Source of the DNA: Baffinella frigidus
Lineage: Eukaryota > Cryptophyceae > Cryptomonadales > Baffinellaceae
DNA: 11,152 nucleotides
Direction of reading: 5' to 3'
Assembly (NCBI GenBank): GCA_026770585.1
Contig: MU646318.1
Location: forward strand, 38,991 to 50,142
Positions 1 to 5,703 of the stretch are shown here, in pieces. The stretch's first letter is position 1. The number at the start of each line of letters is the position of its first letter. The notes beneath the pieces were generated by a model. The model did no database searches. It was not told the origin of the DNA and saw only the letters and a list, made by a program, of their open reading frames with translations. Made by a program: the position numbers and the translations under genes.

Positions 1-87
1 GAGAAAGACAGCACGAGAGAGACAGAGAGGGAGCAGCGAACAACTAAGCCCTACACCCTACACCCTAAACCCCAAACCCGCAACCAG
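1..87 (+). other. Purine-rich start of window and short heptamer intron tail
   Basis: Bases 1-45 are purine-rich, with GAGAGACAGAGAGGGAGCAG-like sequence, and could be the end of an upstream exon, but no GT donor follows, so no exon is called. Bases 46-83 are telomere-like heptamers leading into the CCAG acceptor at 84-87. Confidence 0.35.
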
Positions 88-155
88 AGCAAAGCAGAGC
101 GCGCGCTGGAGGACGCAGTAAGCACCGCAGATGAAGCAAAGACGGGCATCGCAAG
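88..155 (+). CDS. Coiled-coil exon 1, copy a (68 nt)
   Basis: The exon follows a CCAG acceptor and ends before the GTAGCG donor. It encodes SKAERALEDAVSTADEAKTG-IA plus two bases (AG), so it begins in phase 0 and ends needing one base. It is charged and helical in character. A sister exon of identical length and phase lies at 368-435. They differ at 11 codons, of which 7 changes are silent, which suggests both have been under protein-level constraint. Joining a directly to b shifts the frame and gives TGA after about 11 codons, so they probably serve as alternatives. The 3' end is repeated again at 175-194. Confidence 0.55.
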
Positions 156-174
156 GTAGCGACCCTAAACTCTA

Positions 175-194
175 GACGGACATCGCCAGGTAAG
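175..194 (+). repeat. Duplicated 3' end and donor of exon 1
   Basis: This 20-base stretch matches the end of exon 1a with its donor (141-160) at 17 of 20 positions and carries a better donor, CCAG|GTAAGT. It is a fragment without an acceptor of its own. Confidence 0.55.
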
Positions 195-367
195 TCTTAA
201 GGGTGGACGCCCTATTTCCGAAATTACTCTCTCTCGCTCCTTGCGTCGCAAGGTACAGCGGTTTTCGCAACTGTTGGTCCACGAAAACGACCAAACATTG
301 CGAAACGTTGATAGTTTCGTACGAGCGTTATCAACTGTTGCCACTGTTCCATTCTTTCCGCCAACAG

Positions 368-435
368 AGCAAAGCGGAGCGGGCGCCGGAGGACGCAGTG
401 AGCACCGAAGACGAAGCCAAAACGGACATATCAAG
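368..435 (+). CDS. Coiled-coil exon 1, copy b (68 nt)
   Basis: It is preceded by AACAG and followed by the donor GTAATC. It encodes SKAERAPEDAVSTEDEAKTD-IS plus AG, which with the leading G of the exons at 1042, 1160 or 1318 completes an Arg codon. Compared with copy a, it changes L7 to P, A14 to E, G20 to D and A22 to S, and seven other codons change silently. The Pro in a helical segment could make copy b the less regular coil. Which copy is used cannot be told from the sequence. I placed b in the reference chain only because it is nearer the next exon. Confidence 0.55.
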
Positions 436-498
436 GTAATCCGCAGGAGGCTATCCCACCCCCCTGTTTAAAATGTCACTTTTTCAGTTTTGTGGGGA

Positions 499-543
499 GT
501 TGGTCACGTTTCGACCGGTTAACGTGGTCGACACGTGACCAAC
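499..543. repeat. 45-bp imperfect palindrome
   Basis: Arms 499-516 and 526-543 are complementary at 17 of 18 positions (outer part GTTGGTCACG / CGTGACCAAC) around a 9-base loop. It lies in intron sequence after exon 1b and may be the core of a decayed foldback element. The rest of 436-652 shows no gene. Confidence 0.7.
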
Positions 544-652
544 CCAATGAAAATTACTACACAATGGATAGATTGTGAACTTTTAGACTTTTGAATTGGA
601 TGCTCGAACAGCCTCGTGTGGATGGTGGACGACCTGATTCCGGCGTCGACCT

Positions 653-821
653 AATTACACTCCGAGCCAAAAGATTTCAGCTAAGTCAACCAGCTCACTC
701 AAGTCAACTTTCCCCTGATTTCGTTTAGATGGACCCTGCCACCATGGCAGGCATTTGACTTCAGGCGCTGGTTTTCAGGGGGAGTTGACTTAGGCGAAAT
801 GTTGTGGCTCCGAGTGAATTA
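653..821. mobile_element. Foldback (MITE-like) element, family 1, copy 1
   Basis: The element proper is 658-816 (159 bp). Its ends are inverted repeats: CACTCCGAGCCAAAAGATTT at the left, and the reverse complement of the right end begins CACTCGGAGCCACAACATTT. The complementarity continues inward past TAAGTCAAC to a central hairpin (CCTGCCA-CCA-TGGCAGG). It is flanked by the direct repeat AATTA (653-657 and 817-821), a likely target-site duplication. It has no coding capacity. A second copy, highly similar outside the hairpin tip, is at about 6511-6661. It lies in the intron after exon 1b. Confidence 0.75.
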
Positions 822-1041
822 CGGCGTTCTGTAGGGTGGTGTCGCGGCCCTGTCCGTTGTTTCTTCGCATTCTTACGAAATAAACCACGTGGTGATATTG
901 TTAACGTTGACTTTGGTCTACGAAATGACATTTCAGGCCTGCAAAATGACATTTTGAGCGCGTGCAGGGCTGACATTTCAAGCAGTTTTTTGACATTTCG
1001 AGCTATTTGGACGAGCAGTTCTTGACATTTCGCGCCTGCAG

Positions 1042-1079
1042 GGCGGAACACGACGCAAAGACAGAGCGAGAGCGCAAAA
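1042..1079 (+). pseudogene. Truncated copy A of the 1318 exon
   Basis: After CTGCAG it reads G then AEHDAKTERERK, matching the start of the exon at 1318 (ALREAKTERERAAK). The reading breaks into AAGTCACTTTTCAG, which offers only a weak GT. About two thirds of the exon is missing, including the VPREEL segment. It is probably a non-functional duplicate. Confidence 0.5.
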
Positions 1080-1159
1080 GTCACTTTTCAGTTGAACCAT
1101 GCCATTTTGAGCGTTCAGGGCGGACATTTCGAGCAGTTTTTGACATTTGGAGCGTGCAG

Positions 1160-1231
1160 GGCGGAGCGCGACGCCAAGGCAGAGCGAGAGCACGCGCCCA
1201 AGGCCCTCAAGGAGATCGATCGACGAAACCA
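1160..1231 (+). pseudogene. Copy B of the 1318 exon, running into the 21-bp array
   Basis: After GTGCAG it reads G then AERDAKAEREHAPKALKEID, closely matching the exon at 1318 up to KEI. The VPREEL end is replaced by the 21-bp array, which stays in frame as NHDISSLYNDISSLKNDISS, a clean heptad pattern. No convincing donor follows before the next acceptor, and it runs out of frame into the 1318 copy. It is either a decayed duplicate or an alternative exon extended by repeat units. Confidence 0.45.
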
Positions 1232-1317
1232 TGACATTTCGAGCCTTTATAATGACATTTCGAGCCTGAAGAATGACATTTCGAGCGTGCAAAATGACAT
1301 TTGGAGCGTGCGTGCAG

Positions 1318-1435
1318 GGCGTTGCGCGAGGCGAAGACAGAGCGAGAGCGCGCGGCGAAAGCAGTCAAGGAGATCCACGCCCTGCAGAAGCTGCTCGATA
1401 ACTCCGTGCCGCGCGAGGAGCTCTCGGTGCGCCGG
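1318..1435 (+). CDS. Coiled-coil exon 2 with VPREEL motif
   Basis: The acceptor is GTGCAG at 1312-1317. The first G completes the Arg codon begun by exon 1, then ALREAKTERERAAKAVKEI-HALQKLLDNSVPREELSVRR follows. Two donors keep phase 0: GTGCGC after 1426 (ending ...REELS) and GTTTGG after 1435. The shorter form gives the more regular 58-residue spacing of the V-P-K/R motif. It is the most complete of three copies (others at 1042 and 1160). The last 22 bases with both donors are repeated at 1486-1507. Confidence 0.7.
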
Positions 1436-1672
1436 GTTTGGGGTTTAGGATTTATGTTTAGAGTTTGAGGTTTAGGGTTCAGGGCGACGAGCTCTCGGTG
1501 CGCCGGGGAGAGGGAAGGGGGGGGATGATGTAGTGGACTGTTTTGTGTGTTACTGTTTATGGTTTAGGGTGTAAGGTTTAGGGTTCAGGGTTCAGGTTTA
1601 GGCCCAGAAGGGGGAAGGGGGGATGGGGGATGGGAGATGGGAGATGGGGGATGGGGAATGGGGGGGGGGGTC
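1436..1672 (+). repeat. G-strand telomere-like repeats and G-run tract
   Basis: Here the heptamers are in TTTAGGG orientation, opposite to most of the window. They are followed at about 1600-1672 by runs such as GGGGGATG and a run of eleven Gs. The tract could form G-quadruplexes. No coding sequence is seen. Confidence 0.6.
1486..1507 (+). repeat. Duplicated 3' end and donor of exon 2
   Basis: This matches 1415-1436 at 21 of 22 bases, including GAGCTCTCG|GTGCGCCGGG. It lies inside the intron, 71 bp downstream, and has no acceptor of its own. Confidence 0.65.
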
Positions 1673-1738
1673 ATTTTTTGATGATTGAGGGGAATGAGTC
1701 CGGAGGTGGAAGAGGGGCTGGGTAGGAAAATGGCAGCC

Positions 1739-1983
1739 CAAAACTACAAATCACCAACCCTAAACCCCAAACTTTAAACCCTAGACCGCATACTGCAAAC
1801 GAGCAGGTAGCGTGGAGGGACACACCAACCGAAACCCCACCCCCCAAACCCTGAACAATAAAACACAAACCATGAGCCATAAACCCCAAATAAACCCCAA
1901 ACCCCAAACCCCCAACCCCCAACCCCCAACCATAAAGATCATTATACACCCTAAACCCTAAAGCGCAAACTGCAACGCGACAG
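1739..1983 (+). repeat. C-strand telomere-like repeat intron
   Basis: Degenerate CCCTAAA/CCCCAAA/CCCCCAA heptamers lead to the acceptor CGACAG at 1983. A faint fragment of the 72-nt exon start (GCAAACGAGCAG|GTAGCGTGG) lies at 1795-1816. Confidence 0.6.
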
Positions 1984-2016
1984 GCGGCGAGGCGGAAGGC
2001 GGCAGAGAAGACCACC
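1984..2016 (+). pseudogene. Internally deleted copy of the 72-nt exon
   Basis: After GCAACGCGACAG it reads AARRKAAEKTT, matching residues 1-9 and 20-21 of the exon at 2401 (VVRREAAEK...TT). The middle part encoding RAEAEALLKQ is deleted and no donor remains. Confidence 0.55.
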
Positions 2017-2202
2017 ACAAATAACTTGCCACTGTCAACCCAAAACCCGAAACCCGGAATCCCCAACCCCAAACCCTGAACACACAAACACAAAAGTCGA
2101 AAGACAAAAGACAGAAGGTATAATAAAAATAAATATACATATATATATATATAACATAAACCCGAAACTCGAAAACCTAAACCGCAAAATGCAACGCGAC
2201 AG
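2017..2202 (+). repeat. Heptamer intron with short TA tract
   Basis: Telomere-like variants (CCCGAAA, CCCCAAC, CCCTGAA) surround an A/T-rich patch at 2125-2158 that includes (TA) repeats. It ends at the acceptor GCGACAG (2202). Confidence 0.55.
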
Positions 2203-2265
2203 GTGGTGAGACGGGATGCGGCAGAGAAGCGCGCGGAGGCCGAGGCGCTCCTCACGCAGACCACA
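2203..2265 (+). pseudogene. Copy D of the 72-nt exon, donor end lost
   Basis: The acceptor GCGACAG precedes VVRRDAAEKRAEAEALLTQTT, nearly the full exon. The usual end (GTGATGCAG|GT) is replaced by CAGGGGGCTACG and a hairpin-rich insert. The frame nevertheless stays open through the insert into the intact copy at 2401, 198 bp away, so the whole stretch 2203-2484 has no stop. It could be translated if the intervening part is retained. Against the 2401 copy the first 21 codons show four silent and two replacement changes. Confidence 0.5.
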
Positions 2266-2287
2266 CAGGGGGCTACGAACGGATTTT

Positions 2288-2365
2288 CGGGCGCCGAGAG
2301 CCCGAGTTTACGTTACCTTATCCGTAGGGATTCCCCTATGTCCCTACGGGTTGCCTACCGTAGGG
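2288..2365. repeat. Hairpin insert related to the 9085 foldback element
   Basis: It contains CGGGC/GCCCG (2288-2304) and CCGTAGGGA/TCCCTACGG (2322-2349) stems. TTGCCTACCGTAGG at 2351-2364 is shared exactly with the left arm of the foldback at 9085-9254. It is probably a degraded relative that landed in exon copy D. Confidence 0.5.
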
Positions 2366-2400
2366 TCCAAAAAATAAACCCCAAACTGCAAACGCGACAG

Positions 2401-2472
2401 GTGGTGAGGCGGGAGGCGGCGGAGAAGCGCGCCGAGGCCGAGGCGCTCCTCAAGCAGACCACCGTGATGCAG
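2401..2472 (+). CDS. Coiled-coil exon 3 (72-nt cassette, best copy)
   Basis: The acceptor is AACGCGACAG and the donor GTCTCT. It encodes 24 residues, VVRREAAEKRAEAEALLKQ-TTVMQ, in phase 0 at both ends, so it can be skipped or swapped without frame change. It is strongly helical, with alternating charged and Ala/Leu positions. It is the only member of an array of about nine full or partial copies (1807-2982) that keeps acceptor, full length and donor. Including exactly one such cassette fits the 58-residue spacing of the VP motifs on either side. Confidence 0.7.
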
Positions 2473-2529
2473 GTCTCTCCCTGAACTCCGAAACCTGAAG
2501 GGCGAATCCCGGAACCCGAAACCCGAACC

Positions 2530-2553
2530 GTCAAGCAGACCAACGTCATGAAG
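2530..2553 (+). pseudogene. 3' fragment of the 72-nt exon
   Basis: It encodes VKQTNVMK directly before GT, matching the last eight residues of the 2401 exon (LKQTTVMQ). No acceptor or 5' part is present. Confidence 0.5.
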
Positions 2554-2594
2554 GTGGCAACAGTCCCAAAACCCGAATCCTGAATCCCGAAAGG

Positions 2595-2663
2595 GCGAGG
2601 AGGGAGGCGGCAGAGAGGCGCGCGGAGGTCGGGGCCCTCCTCAAGCAGACCACCACCCTTCAG
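2595..2663 (+). CDS. Copy F of the 72-nt exon
   Basis: It encodes ARREAAERRAEVGALLKQTT-TLQ (23 residues) and ends at a GTGATA donor. Against the 2401 exon it loses the first Val and changes several residues conservatively. The nearest acceptor is CGAAAG (2589-2593), without a pyrimidine tract and one base out of the expected phase. It may be a spare or non-functional alternative cassette. Confidence 0.4.
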
Positions 2664-2776
2664 GTGATAGCAACCCCGAACCCCGAAACATGAAAACCGG
2701 ATCCCAAATCCCGAATCCCGAAAGGCGAAACACGAACCCCGAGACCTGGGACCCGAACCCCGACACGTGAAAAGTG

Positions 2777-2818
2777 TCGGAGGCGGAGGCGCTCCTGGAG
2801 CAGACCACCGTCATGCAG
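2777..2818 (+). pseudogene. Copy G of the 72-nt exon, 5' truncated
   Basis: It encodes SEAEALLEQTTVMQ followed by a GTCTCA donor. The RREAAEKR part is absent, and the preceding sequence GTGAAAAG gives only a poor acceptor. Confidence 0.45.
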
Positions 2819-2854
2819 GTCTCATCCTGAAACCTGAAACCCGAATCCCGAATC

Positions 2855-2878
2855 CTCAAGCAGACCGAAGTCATGAAG
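2855..2878 (+). pseudogene. Copy H, 3' fragment of the 72-nt exon
   Basis: It encodes LKQTEVMK immediately before a GT donor, with CCCGAAT repeat sequence on both sides and no acceptor. Confidence 0.45.
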
Positions 2879-2937
2879 GTCAAACCCCGAAACCCGAATC
2901 CCCGAAACCCGAGACACGAAACCCCGAATCCCGGGAA

Positions 2938-2982
2938 TTGGAAGAGGTCGAGGCGCTCCTCAAGCAGACCTCCGTCATGCAG
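2938..2982 (+). CDS. Copy I of the 72-nt exon
   Basis: It encodes LEEVEALLKQTSVMQ before a GTCTCA donor. The only acceptor nearby is GGAAG at 2944, which would leave a 38-nt exon in a different phase. GAATTGGAA at its start also resembles the segment just upstream of the 3211 exon (GAATTGGAG). It is either a truncated duplicate or a weak alternative exon. Confidence 0.35.
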
Positions 2983-3210
2983 GTCTCATTCCGAAACCCG
3001 AAACTCGAAACCCGAGACTCGAAACACGAAATCCTGAGGTTAGGTCGTGCGGTGCTTGCTAAGTGCGAACCCGCAACCCTAATGTGTGACCCCTAACCCC
3101 TAAACCCCAAACCCCAACCCCCAAACCCCAAACCCCAAACCCCAAACCCCAAACTCTGAACCCCAAACCCCAAACTCTGAACCCTGAACCCTATGCCCGA
3201 ATTGGAGCAG
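2983..3210 (+). repeat. CCCGAAA and CCCCAAA heptamer intron
   Basis: CCCGAAA-type units give way at 3083-3190 to a regular CCCCAAA/CCCTGAA array. The acceptor is GGAGCAG at 3210. Confidence 0.6.
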
Positions 3211-3258
3211 GCCGAGGAGAAGGCAATGCGGCAGCAGATCGCGGCTTTGAAGGAGGAG
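3211..3258 (+). CDS. Coiled-coil exon 4 (48 nt)
   Basis: The acceptor is GAGCAG and the donor GTCCGT. It encodes AEEKAMRQQIAALKEE, 16 residues in phase 0 at both ends, with Met/Ile/Leu at heptad-like positions. The open frame extends upstream to an ATG at 3193, but this ATG is inside repeat-derived sequence with no sign of being a gene start. No second copy is seen nearby. Confidence 0.6.
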
Positions 3259-3570
3259 GTCCGTCCTCCCCAATCAGTGGACTACGATGGTTTCGGGACC
3301 CCTAGATTTAGCGGTAACGTGACTCATTTGCGGTCCACCCTCCCTCCCCGAACAATGTGCCAATCGCGACTCGGTACATGCAGTGAGTCGCACATTTCGT
3401 ATCTCCTAAGTGGCTGTAGGTCACGATGGTGTGCCGCTCGGTAGGCGAAGCGGGTCGGGTCTGCGGGTCTGCGTGACCGCAAGTCTACCTCCCACCTGGC
3501 TGTGGGTCAGGATGCATCCTAAACCCTAAACCCTACACCCTGATCTATAAACCCTAAACCCTGAACACAG
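3259..3570 (+). other. Intron with small inverted repeats
   Basis: It contains the perfect 7-bp arms GCGACTC (3366-3372) and GAGTCGC (3385-3391), the near-repeats GGCTGTAGGTCACGATG and GGCTGTGGGTCAGGATG, and a short CCCTAAA tail before the acceptor GAACACAG. No exon is recognised. Confidence 0.5.
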
Positions 3571-3645
3571 GTGCGGCGCTATACCGCGGAGGCAGGCAGC
3601 CTGGTCCCGCGCGCTGAGGCGGTCAACGCCCGCATGGATGCCAAG
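3571..3645 (+). CDS. Coiled-coil exon 5 with LVPRAEA motif
   Basis: The acceptor GAACACAG (3563-3570) precedes VRRYTAEAGSLVPRAEAVNA-RMDAK, 25 codons in phase 0, and the donor GTATCC follows. The VPRAEA segment is the second occurrence of the V-P-K/R motif. Two other copies of the exon exist: a short 3' fragment at 3751-3779, and a fuller copy split by a foldback element (3934-4164). This copy is intact and is taken as the functional one. Confidence 0.7.
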
Positions 3646-3750
3646 GTATCCATCATTCCCAGAGCCCTTCAGTATTCATGATACACGATGTTTAAGTCGT
3701 ATATCAGGCTTGTGGGTTGTGTCGGTGCTCCCCGAAATCGTATTCGTCAG

Positions 3751-3779
3751 AGGCTGTCACCGCCCGCATGGATGCCAAG
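3751..3779 (+). pseudogene. 3' fragment copy of exon 5
   Basis: After GTCAG it encodes AVTARMDAK and a GTGCTG donor, matching the last third of the 3571 exon. The VPR part is gone. It could be spliced from the upstream AG, but would not restore the motif. Confidence 0.45.
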
Positions 3780-3787
3780 GTGCTGAT

Positions 3788-3895
3788 CCGCTCTCGAGCG
3801 TCCTCGGCACATAATAAAAGTCCGAGGCCAGATTCTGGCCTCGGATGCAGGTGAAGGTATTTTAACATCTTGTGTCCCCTCCGGCTCGAGAGCGG
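3788..3895. mobile_element. Foldback element with 12-bp perfect ends
   Basis: CCGCTCTCGAGC (3788-3799) and GCTCGAGAGCGG (3884-3895) are perfect inverted ends. At 3821-3845 a central 12-bp perfect stem (TCCGAGGCCAGA) has a single-base centre. It is 108 bp long with no coding capacity. No clear target-site duplication is seen. Confidence 0.6.
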
Positions 3896-3933
3896 TATGC
3901 AGCCCTCCCGCCCTGGCTGCTGAAATGAAATGG

Positions 3934-4164
3934 TATGCCGCGGAGGCTGGTAGAGCGCTTGCGGGAAAACTTGGCCGATTTTACCGAGAAATATTTTCAG
4001 AATTTGTACCAGAATCGTTTCGATGGACCGGTTTCATGTCACGTCCTGGTGCAAAAGCTCTGGATTTTTGAAAACATTTCTCGTTGAAATCGGCCAAGTT
4101 TTCCCGCAAGCGCTCTAGCCTGGTCCCGCGCTTGGAGGCAGTCACCGCTCGCATGGATGCCAAG
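3934..4164 (+). pseudogene. Copy of exon 5 interrupted by a foldback element
   Basis: Bases 3934-3952 read YAAEAG and correspond to YTAEAG of exon 5. The match resumes at 4118-4164 (LVPRLEAVTARMDAK) up to a GTCTAC donor. Removing the element and one TA makes the two halves abut at exactly the right place. The 5' end lacks the VRR codons and an AG acceptor, so this copy was probably already truncated. It is unlikely to be spliced as an exon. Confidence 0.75.
3951..4117. mobile_element. TA-flanked foldback (MITE-like) element inside an exon copy
   Basis: The element 3953-4115 (163 bp) has terminal inverted repeats starting GAGCGCTTGCGGGAAAACTT, identical for 29 bases and similar for about 20 more. 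It is flanked by TA at 3951-3952 and 4116-4117, the duplication typical of Tc1/mariner-type elements. It carries no transposase, so it would be non-autonomous. Confidence 0.82.
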
Positions 4165-4168
4165 GTCT

Positions 4169-4294
4169 ACTCCCACGCACCCGCGCATACACTCCCACTC
4201 CCGTTTAGCAGCCGGGGCGAGAGGCGTGTGGGATTCAGCACCTCTTCCCGGCGGCTGAACCCAAGTGGGAGACCACGGGCGGGTGCGTGCGAGT
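4169..4294. mobile_element. Possible decayed foldback element
   Basis: ACTCCCACGCACCCGC (4169-4184) pairs with the reverse complement of 4279-4294 apart from one mismatch. Partial complementarity continues through CTCCCACT and GCCGGG toward the centre. It starts three bases after the donor GT of the interrupted exon copy. No target duplication is evident. Confidence 0.5.
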
Positions 4295-4361
4295 GCTGGT
4301 AGCCCTGGACATCAATCCGCAACCTGAAACCCAAAACCCCAAACCCCACACCGTGAACCAG

Positions 4362-4409
4362 GTATGGAAGGACAAGCACGACGAGATGCTCACGTCGATG
4401 GAAGGACAG
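4362..4409 (+). CDS. Coiled-coil exon 6 (48 nt)
   Basis: The acceptor GAACCAG and donor GTCAGG bound VWKDKHDEMLTSMEGQ, 16 codons in phase 0. It is mixed-charge helix with Met/Leu core positions. A near-copy without its 5' part is at 4740-4772 (HDEMRTLMELQ), and a shorter fragment (GACGAGATGCTC) at 4510-4521. The preceding intron boundary AAGGTAT resembles this acceptor CAGGTAT. Confidence 0.65.
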
Positions 4410-4739
4410 GTCAGGCCACACCCTTGCACACCCTCCCACACCCTCGCACACCCTCGCACACCCTCGCAAACCCTCGCAGTTTACCCTTGCACACCCTCTC
4501 ACAACCTCCGACGAGATGCTCGTTGGAAGTGCAAGCCAGGCTCCCCATCTGGCTCGCAAAGTTGACAGTGTCCCCAAAGTTGTCAGGCCTCACCCTCCCA
4601 CAGCCTCCCATAACATTGCACCTCCCACACCCTCGCACACCCTCGCACAGGCTCCCACAGCCTCGCACAACATCGCACCTCCCACAACCTCGCATAGGCT
4701 TGCACAGGCCTCCCACAGCCACGCACACAAAACGATCAT
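4410..4739 (+). repeat. CACCCTCGCA minisatellite intron
   Basis: Tandem 10-11-bp units around ACACCCTCGC and CCTCCCACA fill most of this stretch, in place of the usual heptamers. A 12-base fragment of exon 6 lies at 4510-4521. Reading frames here on both strands are repeat translations. Confidence 0.65.
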
Positions 4740-4772
4740 CACGACGAGATGCGCACGTTGATGGAACTGCAG
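4740..4772 (+). pseudogene. Partial copy of exon 6
   Basis: It encodes HDEMRTLMELQ, aligned with HDEMLTSMEGQ of exon 6. The sequence after CAG is GCCAAC, so the donor is GC rather than GT. No acceptor lies at the expected 5' position. It could be a weak GC-donor alternative but is probably decayed. Confidence 0.45.
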
Positions 4773-4952
4773 GCCAACACCCGCAGGACTCACAACCAGG
4801 ACTCAAAATCAGGACTCACAATCAGAAGCTGCTGCAATCCCCTGTTGCACCCGCACCCGCAGCCCCTGCACTCACAGCCGCACGGCCTCACATCCCGCGT
4901 GCGCGCAGTTTGCTTTATGATTCAAATAACCTCGCACACGGGCCCACCTCAG
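4773..4952 (+). other. Intron without recognised gene content
   Basis: Short direct repeats (CAGGACTCA, three times) and C-rich sequence are seen. The acceptor is CCACCTCAG at 4952. Confidence 0.45.
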
Positions 4953-5084
4953 GAGAGAAAAACGCGCGAGACAACGGAGGCGCTAGAGGCGGTACGGGCG
5001 GAGCTGTTCGCAAACAAGAACAGCCTCGAGAACGAGAAGGTCGCACATCAGGAGGAGGCGTCGGGACTCAAACGCGAGCTCAAG
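4953..5084 (+). CDS. Coiled-coil exon 7 (132 nt, longest)
   Basis: The acceptor is CCACCTCAG and the donor GTACCG. It encodes 44 residues beginning ERKTRETTEALEAVRAELFA and ending EEASGLKRELK, in phase 0 at both ends. Leu/Val/Ala recur every three to four residues between Glu, Lys and Arg, a classic coiled coil. Its KVAHQEEASGL segment falls 59 residues from both the preceding and following VP motifs in the joined product and may be a degenerate copy of it. No duplicate of this exon is seen, which makes it the firmest unique exon. Confidence 0.8.
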
Positions 5085-5285
5085 GTACCGATTGGGCCGC
5101 GGGGATCCACGCACGACAGTTGTTGACTGATATCCACACGCGACGGATGACTGATCGCTGCGCAGCGATTTCCTGGTTTTATCTTGGCCTGTGTTTCTCC
5201 GTACTGGTCAAATCTACGTACTGGTCAAACACGAGGGGGGATCAGTCAACTGTGGTGGGGGTCAGTCAACTGGTCTCGTTTGCAG
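5085..5285 (+). other. Intron with palindrome and inverted repeats
   Basis: GTTGACTGAT (5122-5131) is inverted at 5241-5250 and again, apart from one base, at 5261-5270. ATCGCTGCGCAGCGAT (5154-5169) is a perfect 16-bp palindrome. GTACTGGTCAAA occurs twice near 5200-5230. It may be a decayed foldback element. The acceptor is TCGTTTGCAG. Confidence 0.5.
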
Positions 5286-5321
5286 GTTGCGCTGGAGAAC
5301 CTGGCGATGGAGAAGAAGACG
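5286..5321 (+). CDS. Coiled-coil exon 8 (36 nt)
   Basis: A pyrimidine-containing acceptor (GTCTCGTTTGCAG) precedes VALENLAMEKKT, 12 codons in phase 0, and the donor is GTCGAC. The donor side (GGTCGAC) and the acceptor at the other end of the same intron (GGTCGAG) are nearly identical. No other copy is seen. Confidence 0.65.
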
Positions 5322-5619
5322 GTCGACCCCAAAACCCCCAAACCCTAAAGTCTAAACCCTAAACCCTAAACCCTAAACTCCAGACCCTCAACCCCCAACC
5401 CTCAACCCTCAAACCTAAACCCTCAACCCTCAACCCTCAACCCCAAACCCTCAACCCTCATCCCTCAACCCTCACCCCTCAACCCTCAACCCTCAACCCT
5501 CAACCCTAAGCCCTAAACCCTCAACCCTCAACCCTAAACCCTCAACCCTCAACCCTAAACCCTCAACCCTCAACCCTAAACCCTCAACCCTAAACCCTAA
5601 ACCCTCAACCCTCAACCAG
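5322..5619 (+). repeat. CCCTCAA/CCCTAAA heptamer intron
   Basis: About 270 bases of near-perfect heptamers on the C strand, mixing CCCTCAA, CCCTAAA and CCCCAAA, run straight into the acceptor CTCAACCAG. The acceptor itself looks like a modified heptamer (CCCTCAACCAG). Confidence 0.8.
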
Positions 5620-5703
5620 GTCGAGTCCTCCACGTCCGCCCAGGCTGACCTCACTTCGAAGCTTTTCGCCCTCACCGCATCCGTGAAGAGTCTTCAGGAA
5701 GAG
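5620..5703 (+). CDS. Coiled-coil exon 9 (84 nt), first of four tandem copies
   Basis: It encodes VESSTSAQADLTSKLFALTA-SVKSLQEE, 28 residues (exactly four heptads), in phase 0 at both ends with donor GTCGCG. Leu/Phe/Val lie at core spacing. The same unit is repeated downstream at 5869, 6062 and 6270 with intervening GTCCTTCC-rich sequence, and the copies decay with distance. Only this first copy keeps an acceptor (AACCAG), so it is the likely expressed one. Confidence 0.72.

Larger units (their letters stand above)
925..1310 (+). repeat. Dispersed and tandem GACATTT-core repeat (21-bp unit)
   Basis: About twelve copies of a unit like GACATTTCGAGCGTGCA occur here. Those at 1232-1310 form a regular 21-bp tandem array; the earlier ones are irregularly spaced. 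Several end in GTGCAGGGC, which is also the acceptor and start of the exon copies at 1042, 1160 and 1318. The array therefore seems to have grown from the 3' end of this intron. In the frame of the exon copy at 1160, each 21-bp unit reads as a heptad, NDISSLK/NDISSVQ. Confidence 0.7.

Noticed and set aside
658-816. Hairpin element as a microRNA or other RNA gene
   Set aside because: End repeats, target-site duplication and a second copy in an exon fit a transposed foldback better. No expression evidence is available.
1671-2264. Long minus-strand reading frame rich in GLGFRV-like words
   Set aside because: It is the translation of reverse-complement heptamers (TTTAGGG variants) and overlaps plus-strand exon copies. 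The same pattern recurs at 5493-5675, 7302-7502 and 8678-8971.
4364-5362. 332-codon plus-strand open frame
   Set aside because: It runs mainly through the CACCCTCGCA minisatellite and lies in a different frame from exons 4362 and 4953, which have clear splice sites and coil-like sequence.
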